A DNA stretch of 64,000 nt from SIG447 sp045577075 (lineage in GTDB: Bacteria; Bacillota; Clostridia; UMGS1883; UMGS1540): NCBI GenBank assembly GCA_045577075.1, contig JAZNHR010000002.1, forward strand, positions 25,078 through 89,077, in the 5' to 3' direction. The notes beneath the pieces are model-generated. The model had not been told where the DNA came from and ran no database searches. It saw only the letters and a program-made list of their open reading frames with translations. Numbering within the stretch: position 1 is the first letter of the stretch; each line of letters opens with the position of its first letter. Positions 6,485 to 14,252 of this stretch are shown one piece after another. The translations under genes were made by a program, and so were the position numbers.

Positions 6485-6560
6485 TGGTGCGCCATCAGGG
6501 ACTCGAACCCGGGACCCACTGATTAAGAGTCAGTTGCTCTACCAGCTGAGCTAATGGCGC
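6485..6560 (-). tRNA. tRNA-Lys (anticodon CUU), CCA encoded
   Basis: 76 nt on the minus strand. The acceptor stem GCGCCAT pairs with ATGGCGC, the anticodon stem-loop ACTGA-CTCTTAA-TCAGT gives CUU, the T-loop is GGTTCGAGTCC and the CCA end is encoded. It has its own promoter and terminator. Its 3' end faces the integrase 280 bp away, so it is a possible attachment site. Confidence 0.95.
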
Positions 6561-6578
6561 ATTTCCGACGACTTTGAT

Positions 6579-6607
6579 ATAATACCACAAAGAAACAGGT
6601 TTGTCAA
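6579..6607 (-). promoter_or_regulatory. Promoter of tRNA-Lys
   Basis: Minus-strand TTGACA (6607-6602) and TATTAT (6584-6579), 17 bp apart, about 19 bp before the tRNA 5' end. Confidence 0.75.
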
Positions 6608-6650
6608 CACTTTTTTTAAATTTTTTCAAATTTATTTTAGAAATGGAAAT

Positions 6651-6672
6651 ACGACCACATGGGTCGTTTTTT
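6651..6672. terminator. Hairpin at the 3' end of rpsU
   Basis: ACGACC-ACATG-GGTCGT with a T-run on the + strand side. It starts 5 nt after the rpsU stop but the minus-strand U-tract (TATTTCC) is weak, so termination strength for rpsU is uncertain. Confidence 0.45.
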
Positions 6673-6676
6673 CTTT

Positions 6677-6853
6677 TTACTTAAATTTACGTTTTCTAGC
6701 CGCTTCCGACTTCTTCTTACGCTTTACGCTGGGCTTTTCGTAATGTTCTCTCTTTCTAATTTCAGACAAAACACCAGACTTTGCACATTGACGCTTGAAT
6801 CTACGAAGCGCACTATCTAAAGATTCATTATCTTTAATTCTGATTTCCGACAA
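6677..6853 (-). CDS. rpsU: 30S ribosomal protein S21
   Basis: 58 residues read from a TTG at 6853 behind GGAGGGAGGG. The sequence begins SEIRIKDNESLDSALRRF and contains REHYEKPSVKRKKKSEAARK, the S21 signature with its basic C-terminus. S21 joins the 30S platform late and affects initiation on mRNAs. The TTG start makes it easy to miss when only ATG starts are sought. It is transcribed alone from a consensus promoter with a leader of about 120 nt, so it is probably controlled at the RNA level. Confidence 0.95.
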   Translation of the reverse strand: MSEIRIKDNESLDSALRRFKRQCAKSGVLSEIRKREHYEKPSVKRKKKSEAARKRKFK

Positions 6854-6973
6854 CTAAATCCCTCCCTCCGAGTACTTCAATTTCCGGGAATGTTTATTGC
6901 AGCATGCTAAGTACACAGCCTCACGGCTTCCGGATTTTCCATGTCAAAAAGCATATTCATTACTGTAATAAAC
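6854..6973 (-). promoter_or_regulatory. Structured 5' leader of rpsU
   Basis: Read on the minus strand the leader opens at the predicted start point with GTTTATT (6973-6967), which pairs with AATAAAC (6898-6892). Nested inside are ATGCT/AGCAT (6954-6950 with 6908-6904) and AGCC-GTGA-GGCT (6928-6917). The closed structure ends 39 nt before the TTG start. A nested fold beginning at +1 suggests an autoregulatory or other cis-acting RNA. I cannot assign it to a named family. Confidence 0.5.
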
Positions 6974-6979
6974 AAATCT

Positions 6980-7008
6980 ATTATACACGAGACGAATTTA
7001 TATGTCAA
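6980..7008 (-). promoter_or_regulatory. Consensus promoter of rpsU
   Basis: Minus-strand TTGACA (7008-7003) and TATAAT (6985-6980) with a 17-bp spacer, both perfect. Confidence 0.85.
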
Positions 7009-7067
7009 GAAAAACTTTCAAAAATTTCTGTTATAAAACGGAAAAATAGATTTTTACTGTTTTTTCA

Positions 7068-7096
7068 TTGACAAGTATTCTTAAAAAGCGTATAAT
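7068..7096 (+). promoter_or_regulatory. Consensus promoter of thrS
   Basis: TTGACA (7068-7073) and TATAAT (7091-7096), 17 bp apart. Only about 28 nt of leader precede the start, so there is no room for a T-box. Confidence 0.85.
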
Positions 7097-7130
7097 ATTT
7101 TATATATTTTTGAAAGAATCGGTGATACTT

Positions 7131-9065
7131 ATGTTGAAAATTACATTACGAGACGATGTACAGTCTTTTGAAAGCGGTATTACGGGCGGAGAAATTGCTA
7201 AAAGCATTAGCGAAGGGCTCTACCGCGCGGCACTTGCCGTAAAAGTGAATGGCACTGTCTGTGCGCTGGACATGCCCATTTTAGAGGATGCAACCGTTGA
7301 AATCTTAACCTTTGACAGCGAAGAAGGTAAAAATGTGTATCGGCATACTGCCTCCCACGTACTGGCACAGGCGATTAAACGTTTATATCCTTCTGCAAAG
7401 CTTGCCATCGGTCCCGCCATTGAAAACGGATTCTATTATGACATTGATTTGGAAACCAATCTTTCCATGGAAGACCTGGAGGCTGTTTCCACAGAAATGA
7501 AAAAAATTATTAAGGAAGACTTGCCGGTACATCGCTTTGTTTTAGGCCGTGAAGAAGCCTTAAAGCTTATGCGGGATAAAAACGAGCCTTACAAAGTGGA
7601 ACTGATTGAAGACCTGCCGGAGGATGCAGAGCTTTCCTTCTATGAGCAGGGCGAATTTACTGACCTTTGTGCCGGTCCGCACCTTTCCTCCACAGGAAAA
7701 CTCAAAGCCTTCCGTCTTTTAAGCGTTACCGGTGCATACTGGCGCGGCAATGAAAAGAACAAGATGCTCCAACGTATTTACGGTACGGCTTTCCCGAAGA
7801 ATGCCGACCTTACGGCATATCTCGAAGCCTTGGAAGAAGCCAAAAAGCGCGACCACAACAAAATCGGCCGCGACCTTGAATATTTTACAACTTCGGAACT
7901 TATCGGTCAGGGTCTTCCCATTATGCTCCCAAAAGGCGCAATGCTGATGCAGACGCTCCAGCGTTTTGTTGAAGACACGGAAGAAGCCTGGGGCTGGCAG
8001 CGCACTAAAACACCGCTAATGGCAAAGAGTGACCTCTACAAAATTTCCGGTCACTGGGACCATTACCGCGACGGTATGTTTGTTCTGGGTGACCCGGAAA
8101 GTGACGACGAGGTTTTTGCACTTCGACCCATGACGTGCCCCTTCCAGTATCAGGCATATCTCAATCGCGGCAGGTCCTACCGTGACCTTCCAATGCGTCT
8201 CGGTGAAACCTCTACCCTCTTCAGAAACGAAGCCTCTGGCGAAATGCACGGCCTGATTCGTGTACGCCAGTTTACAATTTCTGAGGGGCATCTTATGTGT
8301 ACACCCGACCAGCTTGAAGATGAATTTAAAAGCTGTCTTGAGCTTGCAAACTATATGCTGAAAACCATTGGTCTTTACGAAGATGTCAGTTACCGTTTCT
8401 CCCAGTGGGATCCGGATAACCGCGAAAAATATATCGGCACTGATGAACAGTGGGCAGAAGCACAGGGTATTATGCAGAAAATTCTGGATAATCTCGGTAT
8501 AAAGTATTCCATTGGAATTGGTGAAGCCGCCTTCTACGGCCCGAAGCTGGATATTCAGATTAAAAATGTTCACGGTAAAGAAGATACACTAATTACGCTG
8601 CAGGTTGACCAGATGCTTGCCGAAAAATTCGGCATGGAATATACGGCAGCAGACGGCGAAAAGAAACGCCCGTACATTATTCATAGAACATCTATTGGCT
8701 GTTATGAACGCACGATTGCACTTCTGCTGGAAAAATATGCCGGCGCACTTCCCACATGGATGTCTCCCCAGCAGGTACGTGTTCTGCCGATCAGCGAAAA
8801 GTATCTTGACTATGCAAACGAAGTATGCGCCGCTCTTCGCCGTGCAGGCGTTCGTACGGAAGTGGATAGCCGTGACGAAAAAATTGGTTACAAAATCCGC
8901 TCCGCACAGCTTGAAAAATTGCCTTATATGCTGATTGTCGGCGAAGAAGAACGCGCAGCCGGTGAAGTTGCCGTTCGCTCCCGTCGTGACGGTGACAAGG
9001 GCAAGATGAAACTGGACGATTTTGTTAAAGAGATTATCGAAGAAATCGCAACCAAAGCGAGGTAA
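7131..9065 (+). CDS. thrS: Threonyl-tRNA synthetase
   Basis: 644 residues from the ATG at 7131 (GGTG 6 nt upstream); an earlier in-frame ATG lies on the promoter and is rejected. Domains in order: TGS at 1-60; the editing domain at about 62-225 with HTASH (H72, H76) and CAGPH; the class II catalytic core at about 245-540 with the zinc cysteine in MTCPFQ and HGLIRVRQF as motif 2; and an anticodon-binding domain to the end. It charges tRNA-Thr. It starts a cluster with the threonylcarbamoyl-AMP synthase 5 bp downstream, so two threonine-using steps are linked. There is no T-box leader. Confidence 0.97.
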   Translation: MLKITLRDDVQSFESGITGGEIAKSISEGLYRAALAVKVNGTVCALDMPILEDATVEILTFDSEEGKNVYRHTASHVLAQAIKRLYPSAKLAIGPAIENGFYYDIDLETNLSMEDLEAVSTEMKKIIKEDLPVHRFVLGREEALKLMRDKNEPYKVELIEDLPEDAELSFYEQGEFTDLCAGPHLSSTGKLKAFRLLSVTGAYWRGNEKNKMLQRIYGTAFPKNADLTAYLEALEEAKKRDHNKIGRDLEYFTTSELIGQGLPIMLPKGAMLMQTLQRFVEDTEEAWGWQRTKTPLMAKSDLYKISGHWDHYRDGMFVLGDPESDDEVFALRPMTCPFQYQAYLNRGRSYRDLPMRLGETSTLFRNEASGEMHGLIRVRQFTISEGHLMCTPDQLEDEFKSCLELANYMLKTIGLYEDVSYRFSQWDPDNREKYIGTDEQWAEAQGIMQKILDNLGIKYSIGIGEAAFYGPKLDIQIKNVHGKEDTLITLQVDQMLAEKFGMEYTAADGEKKRPYIIHRTSIGCYERTIALLLEKYAGALPTWMSPQQVRVLPISEKYLDYANEVCAALRRAGVRTEVDSRDEKIGYKIRSAQLEKLPYMLIVGEEERAAGEVAVRSRRDGDKGKMKLDDFVKEIIEEIATKAR

Positions 9066-9070
9066 ATACA

Positions 9071-10054
9071 ATGCGCATCAAAGTAAATCCACATGCGTTT
9101 ACGGATGCACAGCTTCAGCCTGCCGCCGCTATTTTGCAAAGCGGCGGCATTTGCGCTTTTCCGACCGAAACAGTGTATGGTCTTGGCGCAAACGCTTTTG
9201 ACGAAGCTGCCACCAAAAAAATATTTGAAGCCAAAGGACGCCCCCAGGACAATCCTTTAATTGTACATGTAGCCGACAGGGCACAGCTGGACGAAATCTG
9301 TATCGTTTCTCCTCTTGCAGAGAAACTAATGGACCGTTTTTGGGGCGGGCCGCTTACATTGATTCTGCCAAAAACGGATGCCGTCCCGCTCTCTGTTACT
9401 GCAGGACTTTCCACAGTAGCTGTCCGCATGCCCTCGCACCCGATTGCCAATGCACTCATTCGGCTTTCCGGACTTCCCATTGCTGCACCGAGTGCAAATC
9501 TATCAGGAAAGCCAAGTCCCACACGGGCAAGCCATGTTGTCTCTGACTTGGAAGGGCGGGCGGACTGTATTATTGACGGTGGCGACTGCCTTTGGGGTGT
9601 GGAATCCACAGTGCTGGATTTAACCGTTTCACCCCCTGCCATTTTGCGCCCCGGTGCTGTTACAAAAGAAGAGCTCGCAGAAGAAATCGGCGAGGTTATC
9701 TACGGCACAGGGATTGGTGCGCCGAAAAGCCCGGGTATGAAATATACCCATTATGCACCAAAGGCTCCCGTCTATATTGCAGAAGGCGAAGACGCACTTT
9801 CCAGAATTTATAATGCAGCCGCAAAATATAACGCCCCCGGTATTTTGTATTACAAAACGGCGATGCCTTCCGTTTATGCTTCCATTTCAGCCGGTGATAA
9901 TGCACAAGAATATGCGGCACGTCTTTTTTTCGCCCTTCGAGAATTTGACAAACTGAATGTAGACGTTATTTTTGCCATACCTCCTGAGGAAGGCGGCATG
10001 GGTGACGCTGTGCGAAATCGTTTATTTAAGGCTGCCGGTGGCAAAACAATTTAA
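9071..10054 (+). CDS. Threonylcarbamoyl-AMP synthase (Sua5 family)
   Basis: 327 residues. The YrdC domain covers about 1-205 with PTETVYGLGA (residues 31-40), KGRPQDNPLIVHV and APSANLSGKPSPT. The C-terminal Sua5 domain covers about 215-327 after the KSPGMKYTHYAPKAP linker. It makes threonylcarbamoyl-AMP from threonine, bicarbonate and ATP, the first step of the t6A37 modification of ANN-decoding tRNAs. The longer Sua5 form (about 330 residues) is seen here rather than the short YrdC form. It follows thrS by 5 bp. The tRNA dehydratase TcdA, which acts later on t6A, is at 46291. Confidence 0.93.
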   Translation: MRIKVNPHAFTDAQLQPAAAILQSGGICAFPTETVYGLGANAFDEAATKKIFEAKGRPQDNPLIVHVADRAQLDEICIVSPLAEKLMDRFWGGPLTLILPKTDAVPLSVTAGLSTVAVRMPSHPIANALIRLSGLPIAAPSANLSGKPSPTRASHVVSDLEGRADCIIDGGDCLWGVESTVLDLTVSPPAILRPGAVTKEELAEEIGEVIYGTGIGAPKSPGMKYTHYAPKAPVYIAEGEDALSRIYNAAAKYNAPGILYYKTAMPSVYASISAGDNAQEYAARLFFALREFDKLNVDVIFAIPPEEGGMGDAVRNRLFKAAGGKTI

Positions 10055-10069
10055 GCAGAGGAAAACACT

Positions 10070-10489
10070 ATGCATATTTTATTTGTTTGTACGGGTAACA
10101 CCTGCCGAAGCCCGATGGCAGAGGCTTTTTTAAAACAGAAAACTACAAAACATACTGTTTCTTCCGCAGGGCTGTTTGCACTCTCCCCTGCACCTGCCTC
10201 ACCACAGGCCGTAAGCGTAATGCAAAACCATGGGCTTGATATCTCTGCGCACCGTTCCCGTCAGCTTACAGACGAAATGATAGCGGAGGCAGATTTAATT
10301 TTAACCATGACCGAAGGACACAAAGCTATGCTCTGCGGTCTTTTTAAAGACGCCGCATCCAAAACCTTCACACTTACTCAATATGTGGGTAAAAGCGGCG
10401 ACATTGCGGACCCGTTTGGCGGCGATTTGGCTCTATACGAGGCATGTGCCAAAAGCATACAGAGCTATATTGAGGAGGCCGACCTATGA
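10070..10489 (+). CDS. ywlE: Protein-arginine phosphatase (low-molecular-weight PTP family)
   Basis: 139 residues. The phosphate loop CTGNTCRSP begins at residue 7 (Cys7 nucleophile, Arg13), and the catalytic acid is in ADPFGG. The threonine at position 11 is the residue that gives Bacillus YwlE its preference for phosphoarginine over phosphotyrosine. It is therefore likely to reverse McsB-type arginine phosphorylation. It lies between Sua5 and rimI and overlaps rimI by ATGA; the sua5-ywlE neighbourhood is common in Firmicutes. Confidence 0.85.
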   Translation: MHILFVCTGNTCRSPMAEAFLKQKTTKHTVSSAGLFALSPAPASPQAVSVMQNHGLDISAHRSRQLTDEMIAEADLILTMTEGHKAMLCGLFKDAASKTFTLTQYVGKSGDIADPFGGDLALYEACAKSIQSYIEEADL

Positions 10490-10914
10490 TTCGCGCAGCA
10501 ACTATGCTTGACGCATCGGCTATTGCGGATTTATTTTATGCAAGCATGCCCTCACCTTGGAAAAAAGCAGACATCGAAGGCGCACTTTCATCTCCGTCTA
10601 TGGTGACATGGGTGCTGGAAGAAGACGGCAGAATTCAATGCGCCATTATTTTACAGGTGTGTCTTGACGAAGCAGAAATTCTGTCCATCGCAACTGCCCC
10701 TTCGGCCAGAAGAGCCGGATTCGGCAAAAAGCTCCTTACCTATGCGCTTCGGGAGTTGGGCAGCGAGGTACATGTTTTTTTAGAAGTCCGTGCAAAAAAC
10801 ACCGGCGCAATTTCCTTTTACGAGGCTATGGGGTTTGCACCCTTCGGCATGCGAAAGGGATATTATAAAGCACCGCCCGATGACGCGGTTCTTATGAAAT
10901 TGGCAAAAATTTAA
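10486..10914 (+). CDS. rimI: Ribosomal-protein-alanine N-acetyltransferase-like GNAT
   Basis: 142 residues with a complete GNAT fold. The acetyl-CoA loop is RRAGFGKKLL near residues 72-81, and the C-terminal part LEVRAKNTGAISFYEAMGF is strongly RimI-like. RimI acetylates the N-terminal alanine of S18, whose gene is at 22468. It overlaps the phosphatase gene by 4 bp and closes the thrS cluster. The true substrate here is inferred from family only. Confidence 0.8.
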   Translation: MIRAATMLDASAIADLFYASMPSPWKKADIEGALSSPSMVTWVLEEDGRIQCAIILQVCLDEAEILSIATAPSARRAGFGKKLLTYALRELGSEVHVFLEVRAKNTGAISFYEAMGFAPFGMRKGYYKAPPDDAVLMKLAKI

Positions 10915-10985
10915 AAAAAGCCTTGCCAAACAAGATAAAACAAAGTATAATAAATATATTCAAATATATTAAGGAGGTTCATATT

Positions 10986-11261
10986 TTGAACGGATTGGGA
11001 ACTATTATTTATTTTGCTGCTATCATCGCACTCTTTTATTTCATGCTGATTCGCCCCCAGAAAAAACAGCAGAAGAAGATGAAAGCTATGCTGGACAATC
11101 TCGCAGTGGGCGACAAGATTGTTACAATTGGTGGTATTCACGGCAAAATCGTAAAAATCAAGGATGATACTATCGTTTTGGAAAGCGGTAGCGGAACTGA
11201 AAAGTCTGTGCTTACTGTTTCCAGAAATTCTATTGCAAACTGCCTTACAATTAAGGAATAA
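10986..11261 (+). CDS. yajC: Preprotein translocase subunit YajC
   Basis: 91 residues from a TTG at 10986 with AGGAGG 8 nt upstream. A single N-terminal membrane span (about residues 5-22) is followed by the family signature MLIRPQKKQQKKMKAML and a short beta domain (GDKIVTIGGIHGKIVKI). YajC associates with SecDF at the Sec translocon. Here secD and secF follow 700 bp downstream, separated by one membrane gene and a terminator. Confidence 0.92.
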   Translation: MNGLGTIIYFAAIIALFYFMLIRPQKKQQKKMKAMLDNLAVGDKIVTIGGIHGKIVKIKDDTIVLESGSGTEKSVLTVSRNSIANCLTIKE

Positions 11262-11317
11262 ACAGACCTCCCCTTGCATAGACATACAGTAATTTCTTTG
11301 TAAAGGGGATTTTGGGT

Positions 11318-11728
11318 ATGGCTAGGCACGTAAATACCATGGAGAATCAATCAGCAGTTTCGATAGTCCTTACTTTAAAACCGCTCCTTGTTTCTCTTTG
11401 TGTGACTTTTGTTTCTCTCTGCCTTTTGGCGCTTTGCATCGCCTTTGGTCCTGTTACAGAAAATACAGCAGATCTCTGCATTTTGCTTGTAACAATTTTA
11501 AGTCTTTTTCTTGCCGGATTTCTATCTGCGCGGCAAAAGACATCTCGTGGCTTTATTACAGGCGGCATTGCTGGGCTTCTGTATGTTTTTGCAGCTTACC
11601 TAATTGCGGCACTTGCGTTCGGTTCTTTTTCTCCGGGACGAGACTTTATTAAACTGTTTCTCCTTGGAATCGGCATAGGTGCTTTGGGCGGCATTGTTGG
11701 CGTAAACACAAGAAGAAAGACACGCTAA
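11318..11728 (+). CDS. Four-span membrane protein (TIGR04086-like)
   Basis: 136 residues from the ATG at 11318, spaced about 9 nt from GGGG; a TTG two codons earlier is too close to it. Four hydrophobic segments lie at about 20-42, 50-68, 78-98 and 106-126, and the C-terminus is basic (NTRRKTR). Small four-span proteins of this family are usually found just after yajC in Clostridia. No function is known. Confidence 0.7.
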   Translation: MARHVNTMENQSAVSIVLTLKPLLVSLCVTFVSLCLLALCIAFGPVTENTADLCILLVTILSLFLAGFLSARQKTSRGFITGGIAGLLYVFAAYLIAALAFGSFSPGRDFIKLFLLGIGIGALGGIVGVNTRRKTR

Positions 11729-11759
11729 TGCTAAAACTATATTTTTCGTGCTTTACGTT

Positions 11760-11800
11760 GCTGTATTTACAGATATTGTAAATACAGCACTTCCTTTTTT
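11760..11800 (+). terminator. Terminator of the yajC-membrane protein pair
   Basis: A perfect 12-bp stem (GCTGTATTTACA, loop GATAT, TGTAAATACAGC) followed by ACTTCCTTTTTT, 31 bp after the stop. Confidence 0.8.
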
Positions 11801-11885
11801 GTTGAAAAAAGCGCAGGATGTAGTGTTTGGCTATATCAAATTGCCCTTTTTATACAAAATAAATGTAACATTTTCCAGAAAACTA

Positions 11886-11915
11886 TTGACTATGCTACGG
11901 AAAATGTTATATAAT
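11886..11915 (+). promoter_or_regulatory. Promoter of secD-secF
   Basis: TTGACT (11886-11891) and TATAAT (11910-11915), 18-bp spacer, 35 bp before secD. Confidence 0.65.
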
Positions 11916-11950
11916 AAGTCTGCTATAATTACGCGAGGAGGAATTACCCT

Positions 11951-13276
11951 ATGAAAGCAAAAAGCATGATAGGGCTGATTATAACGCTGCTTGTTATTTT
12001 TGCCCTGATTTTCACTGCTGTATGCGGCGTAACCATTGAGAATCCTTTTACAGGGGACAAGTATTATTTCCCGAAAGCGTTGGATGCTGAATATGGCGTC
12101 AAACGTGGTCTTGACCTTGTAGGCGGTTCGATTATTTCCTTTGAGGCGGATACAGAAAATCCCTCTCAAACGGACATGGACGCTGCAATGGCTGTTGTAC
12201 GTAATCGTCTGGATAGCCAAGGCTACTATGATGCACCCGTATCGCAGCGCGGTGACAAAACAATTTCAATTGAAATTCCGAACATTAGCGACCCCGAAAC
12301 GGCAGTCCAGATGCTTGGTGCAACCGCAAAGCTTACCTTCCGTGACCCGGACGGCAACGTCATTATGGAAGGCGGAACGGACGTAAAGCGCGCAACCTAT
12401 CGCTACGGACAGACGACGGAAAACGGCTCTATGCAACATTATGTAGAACTCGAGTTTACCGATGAAGGTACAAAGAAGTTCTCCGATGCTACAGCCACCA
12501 TTTCCGCAAAGCCGCAAGGCTCAAATTACATCGCCATTTACCTGGACGAAGACCAGATTTCAAGCCCTATGGTAGAGGAAGCGATTACTACAAACACCTG
12601 TGTTATCAATGGTAACTTCACGGAAGCCTCTGCCTCCGGTCTTGCTAACCAAATCCAAAGCGGTCAGCTCCCCTTTGCACTCAAAGAAGCAGAGCTTCGC
12701 AGCATTGGGCCTACTTTAGGTGACAGAGCACTGGAGACAAGCTTACTCGCTGCCGGCATCGGTATTCTGCTCGTTATGATTTTCATGCTGATTTTCTATC
12801 GCGTAGCAGGGCTGATTGCTGACATTGCACTTGCAGGATACATCGGTCTTGTAACTCTCACCGTTTCCGGTTACTTCTCTTTCCTCGGTGTTTCTGGCAC
12901 CCTCACCCTTCCCGGTATTGCCGGTATTGTTCTCGGTGTAGGTATGGCAGTTGACGCAAACATCGTTATTTTTGAAAGAATCAAAGAAGAACTTCGTGCA
13001 GGCAAATCCGCAAGCGCTTCTGTAAAGGCCGGCTTCAAGCGTGCACTCAGCGCGATTATTGACTCCAACATTACAACCATCATTGCCGCTATTGTGCTTG
13101 GTGCGTTCGGTACCGGTACAATTAAAGGCTTTGCCTGGACGCTTGCAATCGGTATTGTGGTCAGCATGATTACGGCTATATTTGTCACAAAGACGCTTCT
13201 TAAGATTTTCTTAAACCTTGGCCTTAAAAAGCCCGGCGCTTTCGGCGTAAAGGTTAAAAAGGAGGTGCAGGCATAA
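11951..13276 (+). CDS. secD: Protein translocase subunit SecD
   Basis: 441 residues. One N-terminal membrane span, a periplasmic-type P1 domain at about 45-255 with LDLVGGSIISFE, then five spans at about 258-420. The SecD D4 signature is VGMAVDANIVIFERIKEEL. SecDF uses the proton or sodium gradient to pull exported proteins through SecYEG. The protein is shorter than E. coli SecD (about 615), as usual in Clostridia, and is separate from SecF rather than fused as in Bacillus. Its stop overlaps the secF ATG by one base (TAATG). Confidence 0.95.
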   Translation: MKAKSMIGLIITLLVIFALIFTAVCGVTIENPFTGDKYYFPKALDAEYGVKRGLDLVGGSIISFEADTENPSQTDMDAAMAVVRNRLDSQGYYDAPVSQRGDKTISIEIPNISDPETAVQMLGATAKLTFRDPDGNVIMEGGTDVKRATYRYGQTTENGSMQHYVELEFTDEGTKKFSDATATISAKPQGSNYIAIYLDEDQISSPMVEEAITTNTCVINGNFTEASASGLANQIQSGQLPFALKEAELRSIGPTLGDRALETSLLAAGIGILLVMIFMLIFYRVAGLIADIALAGYIGLVTLTVSGYFSFLGVSGTLTLPGIAGIVLGVGMAVDANIVIFERIKEELRAGKSASASVKAGFKRALSAIIDSNITTIIAAIVLGAFGTGTIKGFAWTLAIGIVVSMITAIFVTKTLLKIFLNLGLKKPGAFGVKVKKEVQA

Positions 13277-14151
13277 TGAACATCTTAAAAGGTAAAAACG
13301 TTTATTTCATTATTTCTGCGATTGTTATTTTAGCCGGTATTATCGCCTATATCGCTTTTGGCGGGTTAAACTTTGGTCTTGACTTTAAGGGCGGTACGGA
13401 AATTCGCATGAACATCGGAGCTGACTTTAATAACGATGAAATTGCAAGTATTGTAAAGGAAACGGCAGGGGTTTCCTCTCCCGTTATCCAGAAAGCAGGC
13501 GATTCGGAAGTTTCCATTAAAACAGAAGAAATCGACACAGCAAAGCGTGACGCAGTTGTAGAAGCGATTAAGACGAAATACAGTCTTGATGATTCTGCTC
13601 TGTTGGAAGCGACTAACGTTTCTGCTTCTGCTAGCACAAAGCTTCTGACGGATGCGCTCAATGCTATTCTTCTTTCCGTTTTGTGTATGCTGATTTACAT
13701 CACCATTCGGTTTGACTTCAAATCCGGGCTTGCTGCAATTTTAGGTCTTGCACACAACGTGTTAATTATGATTGCTATCTACGCAATTTTCCGTTTGCAG
13801 ATTAACTCTACCTTTGTTGCAGCTATACTCACAATTGTAGGTTACTCCATTAACAACACCATTGTTATCTTTGACAAAATCCGTGAAAACAGAAAGCAGA
13901 ATCGTCGCGTTCCGTTTGAGGAAGTTTCCAATGCAGCCTTAAACCAGACCTTCACAAGAACGGTTTATGCTTCTATTACGACGCTGCTTACTATCACAAC
14001 GCTTTATATTTTAGGTATTGATTCCATTCGTGAATTCTCCCTGCCGATTATCATTGGCGTTTTGGTAGGTAGCTACTCTTCCATTTGCATTGCAACACCG
14101 CTTTGGGTTGTTTTAAATGACAAATTAAAGAAGCGTACGAAAAAGGCTTAA
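13276..14151 (+). CDS. secF: Protein translocase subunit SecF
   Basis: 291 residues with an N-terminal span, the SecF signature GLDFKGGTEI at about residues 32-41, a small outer domain, and five further spans including GYSINNTIVIFDKIRENRK. It works with SecD in translocation. It overlaps secD by one base and is followed by a strong terminator, so secDF form a closed operon. Confidence 0.95.
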   Translation: MNILKGKNVYFIISAIVILAGIIAYIAFGGLNFGLDFKGGTEIRMNIGADFNNDEIASIVKETAGVSSPVIQKAGDSEVSIKTEEIDTAKRDAVVEAIKTKYSLDDSALLEATNVSASASTKLLTDALNAILLSVLCMLIYITIRFDFKSGLAAILGLAHNVLIMIAIYAIFRLQINSTFVAAILTIVGYSINNTIVIFDKIRENRKQNRRVPFEEVSNAALNQTFTRTVYASITTLLTITTLYILGIDSIREFSLPIIIGVLVGSYSSICIATPLWVVLNDKLKKRTKKA

Positions 14152-14158
14152 AACTTAA

Positions 14159-14186
14159 GGGTGTCACACTCGTGACACCCTTTTTT
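14159..14186 (+). terminator. Terminator of secDF
   Basis: GGGTGTCAC-ACTC-GTGACACCC then TTTTTT, 7 bp after the secF stop. Confidence 0.9.
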
Positions 14187-14198
14187 ATTTCAAAAAGC

Positions 14199-14227
14199 GA
14201 ATAATCTTCCCTTTTCCGAGAAAAATA
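14199..14227 (+). promoter_or_regulatory. Possible sigma-G promoter of ypeB
   Basis: GAATA (14199-14203), 17 bp, AAAAATA (14221-14227). The -35 fits the forespore consensus well, the -10 only 5 of 7. It is supported mainly by the gene type. Confidence 0.35.
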
Positions 14228-14252
14228 ACTGCAAAAAAGAAAGGAAGATTTC

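Noticed and set aside
7074..7130. T-box leader for thrS
   Set aside because: The consensus promoter leaves only about 28 nt of leader, too short for a T-box.
8016..9071. Long minus-strand frames under thrS
   Set aside because: They shadow the conserved thrS catalytic and anticodon domains and lack start signals.
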